Positions 26,701-36,459 are shown, counted from the stretch's first letter. The stretch is 39,384 nucleotides of DNA from Rhodohalobacter halophilus (GCF_001715195.1 NZ_MDWE01000025.1:1-39384), one strand, 5' to 3'. Notes: generated from the letters alone by a model not told the origin. Made by a program: numbers and translations.

Positions 26701-28259
26701 GTGAACTGTCGGGCATAGCCGGCAATCCGGAGCTGACCGGCAACCTGCACCTCGAAAACGCCCAATTTTCCGGAATTGAGATTAACAGTGCCGACTTTGA
26801 TCTGAATTATATCCATGATGATGAATTTGTAGATTTGACCGGTCGTGTGATTGCCCGTGAAACCCCGGTACTGGATATGGATGCCAGGCTTCCCTTTATT
26901 GTAGACCTTCGCGAGGCAGCGGTGCTTCTGCCTGATGAGGAAGATGAGGTTTCACTCAACTTCAGGACAGAAAATTTCAACCTGGCTATCTTTAATGATT
27001 TTCTGGACGATCAGATGTTCCGGCAGTTACGAGGTCAGTTGAATGGTGAAGTAACCCTTTCCGGTGCTTTGGGCGACCTGCAGACATCCGGAAGTATGCA
27101 GCTGACAAATGGAAATTTATGGGTTGTGCCTGCAGGGATTACACTGACTGAAATAGTATCAGGGATCAACTTTTCGGGAGAGAGAGTTGAGCTGCAGCAG
27201 TTTAGAATGCGAAGCGGGCCCGGACAGATTCGGGCAACCGGGTTTATGGAAATGGAAAACCTGACACCCGGAAATCTCCAGTTGAACATTCATGGAAATC
27301 AGTTCAGAGCGGCAAATACCGCAGAATATAACGCAACCATCGACCTTACCGCCGACTTAACCGGAACGGTTGATGAACCGACCTTAACCGGTAACCTGAC
27401 ATTTTTGAATGGGTTCGTGAATTTACAAAATTTTGGGGAGCGTTCAGTTGAAGATGTTCAGTTAGAGGATGAAGAGGAGCCGGAGCCGATTGAGTTCTAT
27501 GAAATGCTGGAGATGGAGATGAATGTAAACTTTGCCCGACAATTTTTTATCCGAAACAGGCAGTACCTGGATATGGAGGTTGAGCTTGGGGGGGATGTGG
27601 ACCTGGTAAAAAGCAGGGGCGAAGAGCTGCAGATGTTTGGGGCGCTTGAAGGCGTGAGGGGTTATGCCCGGCCGCTGGGTAAAAATTTCACCCTCGATGA
27701 AGCATTTGTCACGTTCTATGGTCCCGTTGATGATCCCGAACTCAATATACGAACGGAGTTTCAGCCGCCACAGGCTCAGTCTGATGTAAGCATTTTCTAC
27801 ATTATAGAAGGAACCGTGCAGGAACCCGAATTTCGGTTTGACAGTGAACCTCCGCTGGAGCTTCAGGATATCATAAGCTATACCCTGTTTGGCAAACCGT
27901 TTTATGAACTGGAGTCGTGGGAGCAGGTTGTGGCCGGAAGTGGCAGCAGTCCATCAGCAGCAGATCTGGCCCTCGATGTTTTACTCGATCGCGTGGAGTT
28001 GCTGGCATCCCAAAGCCTTGGAATTGATGTGGTGCAGATTGATAATACACGATCAGGATCAGACAGTACTACATCCATCAAAACAGGTTGGTACCTGAAC
28101 CGGCGCACATTTTTTGCGGTTTTGAACGAGATTAGCAGCAGCCGGCCAAAGACACTCTTTATGCTGGAATATCTGTTAAAAGAGAATTTGGAGCTGATCG
28201 TAACCCAGGGAGATGACAGCCGTGAAGGTATTGACCTCCGCTGGCAGTATGACTATTGA
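23784..28259 (+). CDS. tamB: TamB-like translocation and assembly protein (DUF490)
   Basis: The 1491-residue protein has one N-terminal membrane helix (residues of about 15-35, WALLAAVLFGMALSVRLLL) and a very long repetitive beta-rich body. It ends in the TamB C-terminal domain, where YTLFGKPFYELESWEQVVAG precedes the final strands. TamB spans the periplasm from the inner membrane to TamA in the outer membrane. The family (AsmA/TamB-like) is implicated in outer-membrane protein assembly and phospholipid transport. Coupled to tamA by overlapping stop and start. No frameshift is seen across 4.5 kb. Confidence 0.92.
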   Translation: MTEELEKHTEKRRRWIKWALLAAVLFGMALSVRLLLKSELLFDYGRDLAVERVSEMLNGSIYIDKIRGDLLHGFTIYGTNLADEKEQNIVTIDSISVRYHLMDIIRSPHTVENVSIYGVQSSIAQEADSVWNVLKLLPESEEEEPAGDPVFWGIEDLLVEDLNIDVQSDILLPDGFLNIRNLNLSASGGVKETGYAANIRSLDFQLQEARLPDDIDFVMEARGDNERITLESLVVQTGRSMLRAGAAYETAGELSATAGFAPLSWEEIAVYAEDLPLRQDLNLDLELEGELSNLSVTAILTAPGLDHFSIGANLRALEPMALNRLQIDLNNLNTPLLTGIENAPSLSELNFTGEGEIPLDRFRESDWSGRINFAGLSYDRYQIDTFDSEYELMGDRATVAAFMLRAEERVDVKLSAEQVWGEVPVWSGNVSSGTINLATWTADPGMDSEFRIQSSFSGRGIQPDQMRALAEVLVEGGRFGEQPFSELSFRGNLNSQTITGNLKAQLDRSVVEARMNARQWQEDPDYDFNISMREFNLAELSGLDDFPTYLNGTLEGSGKGISPETLQIDAVAALDSSLVNRSPIETLRTDISIFNQFVTLENALLESPIADADITVRHHITDFTNLENRVNFRAFLKDLQPLAPLVGADHLESEGEVSGELNRSGEGYLVFNGRADLQNTRVDSLFLSNGIGATLQARLLEEPEVDLDLDLSDPIVGGITVRDVKFRTGLKQQGEAATGTFIFEIFNEEICTLHHEGEYRVDNLMARVQTTALDFTTEFRKLSLDRPFDFEFDMASQTARVDTVTIRDASDRSFLSVWAPQLSADIQEAGIIAENLNLGAIQSLMLEEPVAEGFLSGELGFKNDPENLYIALNGEVRGLHYQNETLDLTHFYLNIEEEWLQLVFDGNRNDERLFEGQLQVPYMPGDPTTFNDQFFDREVTGYFELFDSDLSYWFGFLPDFESDQTAGTIRLRSELSGIAGNPELTGNLHLENAQFSGIEINSADFDLNYIHDDEFVDLTGRVIARETPVLDMDARLPFIVDLREAAVLLPDEEDEVSLNFRTENFNLAIFNDFLDDQMFRQLRGQLNGEVTLSGALGDLQTSGSMQLTNGNLWVVPAGITLTEIVSGINFSGERVELQQFRMRSGPGQIRATGFMEMENLTPGNLQLNIHGNQFRAANTAEYNATIDLTADLTGTVDEPTLTGNLTFLNGFVNLQNFGERSVEDVQLEDEEEPEPIEFYEMLEMEMNVNFARQFFIRNRQYLDMEVELGGDVDLVKSRGEELQMFGALEGVRGYARPLGKNFTLDEAFVTFYGPVDDPELNIRTEFQPPQAQSDVSIFYIIEGTVQEPEFRFDSEPPLELQDIISYTLFGKPFYELESWEQVVAGSGSSPSAADLALDVLLDRVELLASQSLGIDVVQIDNTRSGSDSTTSIKTGWYLNRRTFFAVLNEISSSRPKTLFMLEYLLKENLELIVTQGDDSREGIDLRWQYDY

Positions 28260-28350
28260 TTGAAGTAATAATCTGATTGGGAAAAGTGTTATATATTATT
28301 AGAAGGTTTTGAAAAGACCTCTAAAGGCGTAATTATCGAATTGTAGGCAA

Positions 28351-29292
28351 ATGACTCTTACAGATCTGCTCAAATATTCAGTAATTCTGGTGATTGTTCT
28401 GATTGCCGGATGGTACTTTATTACCTATGAGAAAGCTGAACGGCCCGAGATGCATAGCGATGTTGGGGCCTGCAGCGAACCGCTCACGTACCGGATCGGT
28501 TCAATTGATAGCCGTTTTGATGTAACGGAGGCTGAAGTTTTGGATGCCATGCAAATAGCGGTTTCTCTCTGGTCTGATGCCGTTGACCGTCCGCTTGCCT
28601 ACCACAGTGAAGAGGGCGATATCGATATCAATTTTGAGTATGATGAAAGGCAGAAACTGGTGATGGGGGAGATGCAGTTCCGGGAACAGATTGAATCGAG
28701 CCAGATTCGGGCAGACCAGCTTCAAAAAGAGTATGAGAGAAAGAAAGAGGCGTTTGACAAAAAATCTGAAGAGTACGAACTGCTTGCGCGAAGGACCACT
28801 CAGGAGCTGGACAGTTTAAATGAGTGGGTGCGTGAGAAAAACCGGAACGGCGGATTTACGACTCAGGATGAGCAAGTTTTTGAAAGGAGACGTGATGAGG
28901 TGGAGCAACTTCAGGATCAGGTAAAAAGAGAACGGAGAGAGCTGGATGAGCTGGCAAGAGAGGTTAATCAGTCTGTAGACAGGCTGAACAGAATGATTGA
29001 TGAGAACAACCAAAAAATTGATCAATACAACGAAGAGTATTCGGGTGAAAGCCGATTCACAAAAGCTACATTCAGAAAGACATCATCCGGCGGTACCATT
29101 ACGGTAAACCAGTTTTTGAGCAAGCGTGATCTGAACCTTGTACTGGCTCATGAACTGGGGCATGCTCTCGGTTTGGGCCATGGAGAAAATCCGGAGTCTG
29201 TGATGTACCGGCAGATGGGTGGACAGGATCTCTTTCCCATTCTGCAGCTGAGCGCTGAAGATCGCCGAGCCATACTGGATAAATGTAAATAG
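28351..29292 (+). CDS. Membrane-anchored matrixin-like metzincin with coiled-coil insert
   Basis: The 313-residue protein has an N-terminal membrane helix (residues of about 6-26) and an extracytoplasmic metzincin domain. The zinc site is complete: H267, E268, H271 and H277 in HELGHALGLGH, with the Met-turn M285 in ESVMY. The first half of the protease fold (IGSIDSRF, AVSLWSDAVDRPL, DIDINFEY) is separated from the catalytic helix by about 130 residues of charged heptads predicted to form a coiled coil (about residues 105-235). This insert is unusual. It may hold an activation or oligomerisation function. The gene stands 91 bases after tamB. Confidence 0.82.
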   Translation: MTLTDLLKYSVILVIVLIAGWYFITYEKAERPEMHSDVGACSEPLTYRIGSIDSRFDVTEAEVLDAMQIAVSLWSDAVDRPLAYHSEEGDIDINFEYDERQKLVMGEMQFREQIESSQIRADQLQKEYERKKEAFDKKSEEYELLARRTTQELDSLNEWVREKNRNGGFTTQDEQVFERRRDEVEQLQDQVKRERRELDELAREVNQSVDRLNRMIDENNQKIDQYNEEYSGESRFTKATFRKTSSGGTITVNQFLSKRDLNLVLAHELGHALGLGHGENPESVMYRQMGGQDLFPILQLSAEDRRAILDKCK

Positions 29293-29326
29293 CCAGAAGA
29301 GTTGTTTCGCCCTCAAAATTTTGTAT

Positions 29327-29365
29327 CATTGGTTTGTAGCCGGCAGTTTTCGCCGGGTTACAATG
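29327..29365. repeat. Imperfect hairpin before the DUF4199 gene
   Basis: CATTG, GTA and CCGGC on the left pair with GCCGG, TAC and CAATG on the right, with a four-base bulge and a few unpaired bases. It lies between the metzincin stop and the DUF4199 start. It has no T-run. It could be a weak terminator or a 5' leader structure. Confidence 0.35.
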
Positions 29366-29390
29366 ATGAAAAATAAAAACGGTGGTGGGG

Positions 29391-29873
29391 ATGGAAAAAT
29401 ATAAAACAGAAATTAAGTGGGGAGTTCTATTTACGGTTGTCCTGATGTTGTGGATGGTGTTTGAGTGGGCGATGGGGTGGCATGGAGAGAAGATTGACCG
29501 GCACGCAACCATGACAAATATCTTCGCAATTATTGCTGTTCTGGTCTATGTGATCGCATTTCTGGATAAACGAAAACGTGACTTTGGCGGGTCTATGACC
29601 TGGGCTCAGGGATTTATGACCGGTTTTGGGATAACGGTTGTGGTGGCCATTTTAAGTCCGCTGGCTCAGTGGATTATCCACACCTTTATCTCTCCTGAAT
29701 TTTTTGAAAATATGATCGATCACGCTGTTGAAACCGGCGAAACGTCAAGAAGCGAGGCGCGCGGTTTTTTCAACCTGAAGAGCTACATGATTATGGGTTC
29801 TTTGGGGGCTTTGGTGATGGGAATTGTTACCAGCGCAGTGGTAGCAATTTTTACCAGAAAGAGTGTGGATTAA
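29391..29873 (+). CDS. DUF4199 family membrane protein
   Basis: The 160-residue protein has four membrane helices: near 8-25 (WGVLFTVVLMLWMVFEWAM), 40-60, 75-100 and 130-155 (MIMGSLGALVMGIVTSAVVAIF). The pattern, including the GGSMTWAQGFMTGFGITVV loop and a soluble stretch after helix 3, matches DUF4199, a family known mainly from Bacteroidota. No function is established. An upstream in-frame GTG at 29382 would add three residues; the ATG is preferred. It stands alone. Confidence 0.78.
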   Translation: MEKYKTEIKWGVLFTVVLMLWMVFEWAMGWHGEKIDRHATMTNIFAIIAVLVYVIAFLDKRKRDFGGSMTWAQGFMTGFGITVVVAILSPLAQWIIHTFISPEFFENMIDHAVETGETSRSEARGFFNLKSYMIMGSLGALVMGIVTSAVVAIFTRKSVD

Positions 29874-29965
29874 TTTAGGCGAGAACCAATTTTTATCGTT
29901 GCGGTGAAAGTGGCCGTTTATTTTATTATTCTCTGACGGATAATCAACTAAATGGCTTATACACT

Positions 29966-32578
29966 ATGAATCGACTTTCACTGCTTCTAACTTTCCTTTT
30001 TCTCTTCATATTTTCGAGTTCAGCTTTCTCTCAGTTATTAAATGATCGGTTTCAGTTCGATCCAGATCTCCCTTACCAATCGGGTATCACATCTCCGGCC
30101 GACTTTTTAGGGTATGAGCCGGGTGAGGAGTACAGCCATCACTATCAGCTTGGGGCATATCTGAAAAACCTGGCTGCCGAAAGTGACCGTGTTTCAATTC
30201 TCACATACGGACAAACCTACGAAGGCCGCGATCTCTGGTTGGTCATCATCACCAATGAAGAGAATCATGCCAATCTGGAACAGATCCGCGAAAACAATCT
30301 GAGGCTTGCCGATTTTGAAAGCCTGAGTAGCAATGAAGCCGCTGAACTGGCAGAAAATCATCCGGCTATTGTGTGGCTAAGCTATGGAGTTCACGGAAAT
30401 GAAGCATCGAGTGCAGAGGCGGCCCTTCAGACAGCTTATCGTCTGGCGGCAGCCGAAGATGAAGAATCCGTTCGGTTCAGGGATGAATCGGTTGTGGTTA
30501 TTGATCCCATTCTGAACCCCGACGGCCGCGACCGCTATGTGACTTGGTACAAATCATCCCAGGCAAATGTGTTGAATACAGATGCCGCCGATCTGGAGCA
30601 CGATGAAATCTGGCCCGGCGGAAGAACCAACCACTACTGGTTTGATCTGAACCGCGACTGGGTATGGCTGGTTCACCCCGAGTCGAGAGGCCGAATTGCT
30701 GAGTATCAAAAATGGATGCCGCAGGTGCATCTCGATATTCACGAGCAGGGTTTTAACAACAACTATTTTACCATGCCGGGTACCACACCGAGAAACCTTC
30801 AGCTTCCTGACGACTATGAAGCGTGGAGTGATCGGTTTGGACGCGGAACCATCGAAGAGTTTGACAGGCACAACGTAAACTATGCCACCACCGAAGGGTT
30901 TGATTTCTTCTATCCGGGCTACGGTTCATCCTATCCAAGCCTGATGGGCGGAATTGGGATGCTTGCCGAGCAGGGCGGGCACAGCCGTGGCGGGCGGGCC
31001 GTTGAAACAGAAGAGGGATACGTTCTGACACTGGAGCAGCGCATATTTGACCATTATAAAAACAGTGTGGCTACGGTTCGAACCGCCGTGGAAAACAGGC
31101 GTGAACTGCTGAACTACTTTCGTGAAGCGCTCAACCCTGAAAATTCTAAAGTAGAGACTAAAGCCTACGTTTTTCCAAACAATCCAACCGATCACACCTA
31201 CGATGTGATTGACATCATGCTAAAGCAGGGTGTAATAGTTGAACGTGCCAACGAGAATTTCACTCTGCGCAATGCACTTGATTATTGGGACAATGAGCCG
31301 CAGCGACGGTCTTTTAATGAAGGTGACTTTATTATACGTACAAATCAGGCCAGGCATATGTTTATTACCACACTGTTTGAGCCGAAGATGGCTATTGAAG
31401 ATTCGGTGATGTACGATATGTCGGTCTGGTCTATCCCGATGGCGTATAATCTGGATGCTGCGCGTGTGAATGATGATCCATCAGTATCAACATCAATCGT
31501 TGAAGAAGTTCCGGTCCGCGATAAGGGTGTCATCAATCCGTCGGCTGAGTACGCTTTTGTGATTGACTGGGAACAGCCCGGCGCGCCAAAGGCATTGGGA
31601 GAACTTTGGAGAAGAGGATATAGCGTACGTTCTGCCAAGAAGATATTTGAAAAAGATGACGTGGAATTTTCGAGAGGATCGCTCATCGTGCTGATGGGTC
31701 GAAATTACGATAAGCGAAGTGATGTTCGCAGGGACATGCAGGAAATAACAGAGTATGCCGGCGTAGTGATTCGCGGTTTGGAAACAGGCCGGATGGACTC
31801 CGGAATGGATCTCGCATCCAGAAGCAGTACGGTTCTGCACCGGCCAAAAGTTGCCATGGTGATTGGTCAACCGTTTAACTCCTATACGGCCGGACAGATA
31901 TGGTTTCAGTTCGATCGAAATGTAGAGTATGGCATTTCCCGAATTCGATCGCACAGGCTGGCATCGATTGATCTGGATGAATATGATGTAGTTATCCTTC
32001 CGGGCCAGCGAGGAAGTGCGCCTCATTATGGAGAGCGACAGCAACAGGCTCTGAAAGAGTGGGTTGAACGCGGCGGAACGCTGGTAACGACGGAGGCATC
32101 TTCGCATAGTTTGACCAAGGATCGTATGGAATGGATCAGTGTAGAACTGGTAAAAGATGAGGATGAAGAGAATGGGGAAGATCTTGCAGCCTTTACTCCT
32201 TACGAAGCTCGGGTTGATACATTCGGGTTACGAAGAATTCCGGGAGCAGCGTTCAAGTCACATGTGGATGTATCCAATCCGCTGGCCTTTGGAGTGAAGG
32301 AGAAACTTTACAGTCTTACCTACAACACCGACCAGATGAAGCCTTCCAGCAGCTACCAGGTGGTTGGATATTATGAGAAAGATCCGTTGCAACTGCTTGC
32401 ATCCGGTTATGCTTCTCAGGAGAATATCCGGAAAGCAGCCGGAAATGTATTTGCCGGTGTAGCCTCCATGGGAAGCGGCAAGGTTGTTCTTCTGGCCGAT
32501 AATACGCAGTACAGAATGTTCTGGAGAGGTCCGGAGCGGCTGATGATCAACGCGGTGATGTTGATGCCTTCGATGTGA
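29966..32578 (+). CDS. Large secreted M14 family zinc carboxypeptidase
   Basis: The 870-residue protein has a signal peptide ending near AFSQ. An M14 catalytic domain follows, with zinc ligands in YGVHGNEASS (HxxE) and HLDIHEQGF, and pocket markers NPDGRDRY and FDLNRDW. A likely catalytic glutamate is in GGIGMLAEQGGHS. The C-terminal 250 residues resemble a glutamine-amidotransferase-like fold (DVVILPGQRGS, LKEWVERGGTLVTTEASS), an arrangement seen in other large Bacteroidota M14 proteins. No T9SS sorting domain is present at the end (it stops at MLMPSM), so it is probably periplasmic. Confidence 0.88.
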   Translation: MNRLSLLLTFLFLFIFSSSAFSQLLNDRFQFDPDLPYQSGITSPADFLGYEPGEEYSHHYQLGAYLKNLAAESDRVSILTYGQTYEGRDLWLVIITNEENHANLEQIRENNLRLADFESLSSNEAAELAENHPAIVWLSYGVHGNEASSAEAALQTAYRLAAAEDEESVRFRDESVVVIDPILNPDGRDRYVTWYKSSQANVLNTDAADLEHDEIWPGGRTNHYWFDLNRDWVWLVHPESRGRIAEYQKWMPQVHLDIHEQGFNNNYFTMPGTTPRNLQLPDDYEAWSDRFGRGTIEEFDRHNVNYATTEGFDFFYPGYGSSYPSLMGGIGMLAEQGGHSRGGRAVETEEGYVLTLEQRIFDHYKNSVATVRTAVENRRELLNYFREALNPENSKVETKAYVFPNNPTDHTYDVIDIMLKQGVIVERANENFTLRNALDYWDNEPQRRSFNEGDFIIRTNQARHMFITTLFEPKMAIEDSVMYDMSVWSIPMAYNLDAARVNDDPSVSTSIVEEVPVRDKGVINPSAEYAFVIDWEQPGAPKALGELWRRGYSVRSAKKIFEKDDVEFSRGSLIVLMGRNYDKRSDVRRDMQEITEYAGVVIRGLETGRMDSGMDLASRSSTVLHRPKVAMVIGQPFNSYTAGQIWFQFDRNVEYGISRIRSHRLASIDLDEYDVVILPGQRGSAPHYGERQQQALKEWVERGGTLVTTEASSHSLTKDRMEWISVELVKDEDEENGEDLAAFTPYEARVDTFGLRRIPGAAFKSHVDVSNPLAFGVKEKLYSLTYNTDQMKPSSSYQVVGYYEKDPLQLLASGYASQENIRKAAGNVFAGVASMGSGKVVLLADNTQYRMFWRGPERLMINAVMLMPSM

Positions 32579-32612
32579 TAAGACATAAAATCGGTGAATC
32601 GGTCGTTACAAA

Positions 32613-32712
32613 AGACATGGTATTTTTATGCATCTTCAGGCAGTGAGTCATCATCTGGTCTATCCAGGGAATGAAGAGTTATAGAAATAATAGGAGTAAA
32701 AATACCATGTCT
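32613..32712. repeat. 100-base element bounded by 16-bp perfect inverted repeats
   Basis: AGACATGGTATTTTTA (32613-32628) and its exact reverse complement (32697-32712) bracket 68 bases that contain a small CTGG/CCAG hairpin. There is no open frame and no obvious target-site duplication. It may be a miniature inverted-repeat element, or the structured 3' end of the M14 peptidase transcript. Confidence 0.6.
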
Positions 32713-32759
32713 GTTTTTATAAAATTCTTTACCGGCCATGAATGACCGGCTCGCATATG

Positions 32760-32784
32760 AAGCCCCAATTTTTGGGGCTTTTTT
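32760..32784 (+). terminator. Rho-independent terminator after the M14 peptidase gene
   Basis: AAGCCCCAA (32760-32768) and TTGGGGCTT (32772-32780) form a perfect nine-pair stem with a three-T loop, running into TTTTTT (32779-32784). It is about 180 bases after the peptidase stop. Confidence 0.9.
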
Positions 32785-32794
32785 AATCTACACA

Positions 32795-32881
32795 CTTCGT
32801 GAAACCTTGTGACTTTGTGTCTTCGTGGCCAATATAAATGAACTCGCCTCGAAGTCACAAAGACTCTAAGATTCACAAAGC
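32795..32881. repeat. Inverted pair of CTTTGTG-type heptad/octad arrays
   Basis: The left part (32795-32829) is built of CTTCGTGA, CTTGTGA, CTTTGTGT and CTTCGTGG units. The right part (32848-32881) contains the complementary CGAAGTCA and CACAAAG units. Such CTTTGTG/CACAAAG strings are, from memory, common in intergenic DNA of this and related phyla. Their function is unknown. Confidence 0.55.
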
Positions 32882-32985
32882 TTTCTCAGCGTAACTCCGC
32901 GCACCTATCCGTCTCGAATGCTCGGGGCAAGAACTCAGACGCTGCCGGGTTCCAGGAACACTGACAGGTCTTTTCAACTGACGAG

Positions 32986-33004
32986 CGCGGGATTTATCCC
33001 CGCG
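32986..33004. repeat. Short GC-rich hairpin
   Basis: CGCGGG (32986-32991) and CCCGCG (32999-33004) pair perfectly around a seven-base loop. There is no T-run, so it is more likely a REP-like palindrome than a terminator. Confidence 0.5.
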
Positions 33005-33038
33005 AAGACTTAAATCGAGGTTCATTAATCAAAAAAGT

Positions 33039-33079
33039 GAACTGCGAATGACCGATTGACGAACTGCGATGGACGATTT
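33039..33079. repeat. Direct repeat, period 22 bases
   Basis: GAACTGCGA followed by a similar ten-base tail occurs at 33039-33057 and again at 33061-33079. The two copies differ by a few bases in the tail. The function is unknown. Confidence 0.55.
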
Positions 33080-33087
33080 ACAAATAC

Positions 33088-33131
33088 ATCGCTCCGGTTT
33101 TAATTTGATTACCCCGAAAAATCGGAGCGAT
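33088..33131. promoter_or_regulatory. 9-bp inverted repeat in the katG upstream region
   Basis: ATCGCTCCG (33088-33096) and CGGAGCGAT (33123-33131) are perfect complements. After one mismatch the stem continues with TTTT/AAAA. It ends about 80 bases before the katG ATG. It may be a REP-like palindrome or part of katG control. No OxyR or PerR site is recognisable. Confidence 0.4.
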
Positions 33132-33176
33132 TGGCATTATCTATATGAAATAGATGTGAACGATTTACTATTTTAG

Positions 33177-35444
<2,268 letters not shown>

Positions 35445-35490
35445 GTTCATCAGAATTTAGCTCACTTCATCACGAAGTAGATGAAAATTG

Positions 35491-35528
35491 AAAAGGCAGC
35501 TTCGATTCATTTCGGGGCTGCCTTTTTT
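35491..35528. terminator. Bidirectional terminator between katG and the LytTR gene
   Basis: AAAAGGCAGC (35491-35500) pairs with GCTGCCTTTT (35517-35526) around a 16-base loop, followed by T residues on the plus strand and by TTTTC on the minus strand. It serves katG and the convergent LytTR locus. It is nearly identical to the terminator at 36886. Confidence 0.9.
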
Positions 35529-35560
35529 ATGAAATTTAATCTATGGCCCTGGAAATCATA

Positions 35561-35887
35561 TCATTCATCTCCTGAAAGGAATTTCAAGGCTGTTTTCTTG
35601 TACGTTCGGCTGATCGGTAACTCAGTGTTGCCAACGGTCACTGACCTGTTACTAAATTCTTTAACATGATCAAGGTTAATAATGTAAGATCTGTGAATTC
35701 TTACAAATATCTCCGGCAAACTATCCTCAAAAGATGAAATGGTTTCACGTGTGATGAGTGACTCATCATTAAAATATATTTTCTCATAATCGCTCAAATT
35801 TTCAAGGTAGATCAATTCATCTAATTTTATCTGGTGGTTGGATCGGTCGGCCCGAATGGTGATAAACTGAGTTTTTAAGGCTTTTTT
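35561..35887 (-). CDS. LytTR DNA-binding domain, reached only by -1 shift or frameshifted start
   Basis: The frame encodes a complete LytTR domain: TQFITIRADRSNHQIKLDEL, then YLENLSDYEKIYF, FVRIHRSYIINLDHVKEF and the closing ELPISRTYKKTALKFL. LytTR domains bind paired direct repeats and act as transcription regulators. The only in-frame start is a TTG at 35815, which would remove the first strand of the domain. The frame opens directly after a TGA at 35890-35888. An ATG at 35891 would fit if the A7 run had six A residues. More simply, the upstream membrane gene enters this frame by a -1 shift. See the slippery site and findings. Confidence 0.8.
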   Translation of the reverse strand, partial: KKALKTQFITIRADRSNHQIKLDELIYLENLSDYEKIYFNDESLITRETISSFEDSLPEIFVRIHRSYIINLDHVKEFSNRSVTVGNTELPISRTYKKTALKFLSGDE

Positions 35888-36375
35888 TCATTCTTCAACT
35901 GTTTTAGTCTGAATTCATGATTCAAGAATCGTCGGTATAGGAGATAGAAAGCTTTTAAAAGCACAATCAGATAAATGGCAAAACCTAGTACAAAGATGTT
36001 TGTCATCATGGGATTTAGCTCTTCAAAGTTATAATTAGCTAAAACAATGAAGGATACTGTAATGACCACCATCTCCAGGTAAAGCGACACGACAAGTGTA
36101 TAGAATGTGTAGAGCGCAAATCGAGGATACTTTTTTCTGAGCAGAAATCGAGGTACCAGGTAATAATTAAAAAAGTAGGATGTAGCCATAGCCACCGGAA
36201 GCAAAAAGGTGACAAAATAGAAACTCTTTACGTAATCATTATATGCACTGCCAAACACGACAGTTAGTATGATTCCGGTAATTATCCAAAAGATGAGATG
36301 TTTGCCTGCCTGCATTTTTTTATTCAAAAATCGTGATTCAACAGAAGAATACCATTTTTTATCGATGGTCAACAC
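35875..36375 (-). CDS. Four-helix membrane protein, N-terminal part of a LytTR regulator
   Basis: The 166-residue protein has four membrane helices: about 27-45, 54-75, 85-112 and 122-145. It ends in a short charged helix, RRFLNHEFRLKQLKNEKKP. This layout is the N-terminal sensor part of membrane-bound LytTR regulators and LytS-type kinases. The stop comes where a LytTR domain should begin, and the missing domain follows in the -1 frame. The start is GTG at 36375; an ATG at 36315 would remove 20 residues before helix 1. If fused, the protein has 271 residues. It is divergent from the ExbB-like gene at 36460. Confidence 0.72.
   Translation of the reverse strand: MLTIDKKWYSSVESRFLNKKMQAGKHLIFWIITGIILTVVFGSAYNDYVKSFYFVTFLLPVAMATSYFFNYYLVPRFLLRKKYPRFALYTFYTLVVSLYLEMVVITVSFIVLANYNFEELNPMMTNIFVLGFAIYLIVLLKAFYLLYRRFLNHEFRLKQLKNEKKP
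35881..35887 (-). other. A AAA AAG heptamer at the membrane-LytTR junction
   Basis: In the frame of the membrane gene the codons are GAA AAA AAG CCT TAA, so the heptamer A AAA AAG (35887-35881) is correctly phased for a -1 shift. It is the heptamer used in E. coli dnaX. After a -1 shift the next codons are GCC TTA AAA, exactly the LytTR frame. No strong upstream Shine-Dalgarno-like stimulator is seen, and only a weak TCGG/CCGA hairpin lies about 25 bases downstream. Confidence 0.6.
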
Positions 36376-36427
36376 GTTTCGCAGGGTATTCTACATTGCT
36401 CAAAACAGCTTGCATAAGATACATTTC

Positions 36428-36447
36428 TTGTGAACATTAATTCACAA
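36428..36447. promoter_or_regulatory. 20-bp palindrome between divergent LytTR-locus genes
   Basis: TTGTGAA (36428-36434) and TTCACAA (36441-36447) are perfect complements around a six-base spacer. The site ends 12 bases before the ExbB-like ATG and about 50 bases from the membrane-LytTR start. It resembles a CRP/FNR-class operator but has a spacing of eight between TGTGA and TCACA, not six. Which factor binds is unknown. Confidence 0.5.
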
Positions 36448-36459
36448 ACCAGAAATATT

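Noticed and set aside
36428-36447. A true CRP site
   Set aside because: TGTGA and TCACA are eight bases apart rather than six, so it is listed only as a palindrome of unknown binder.
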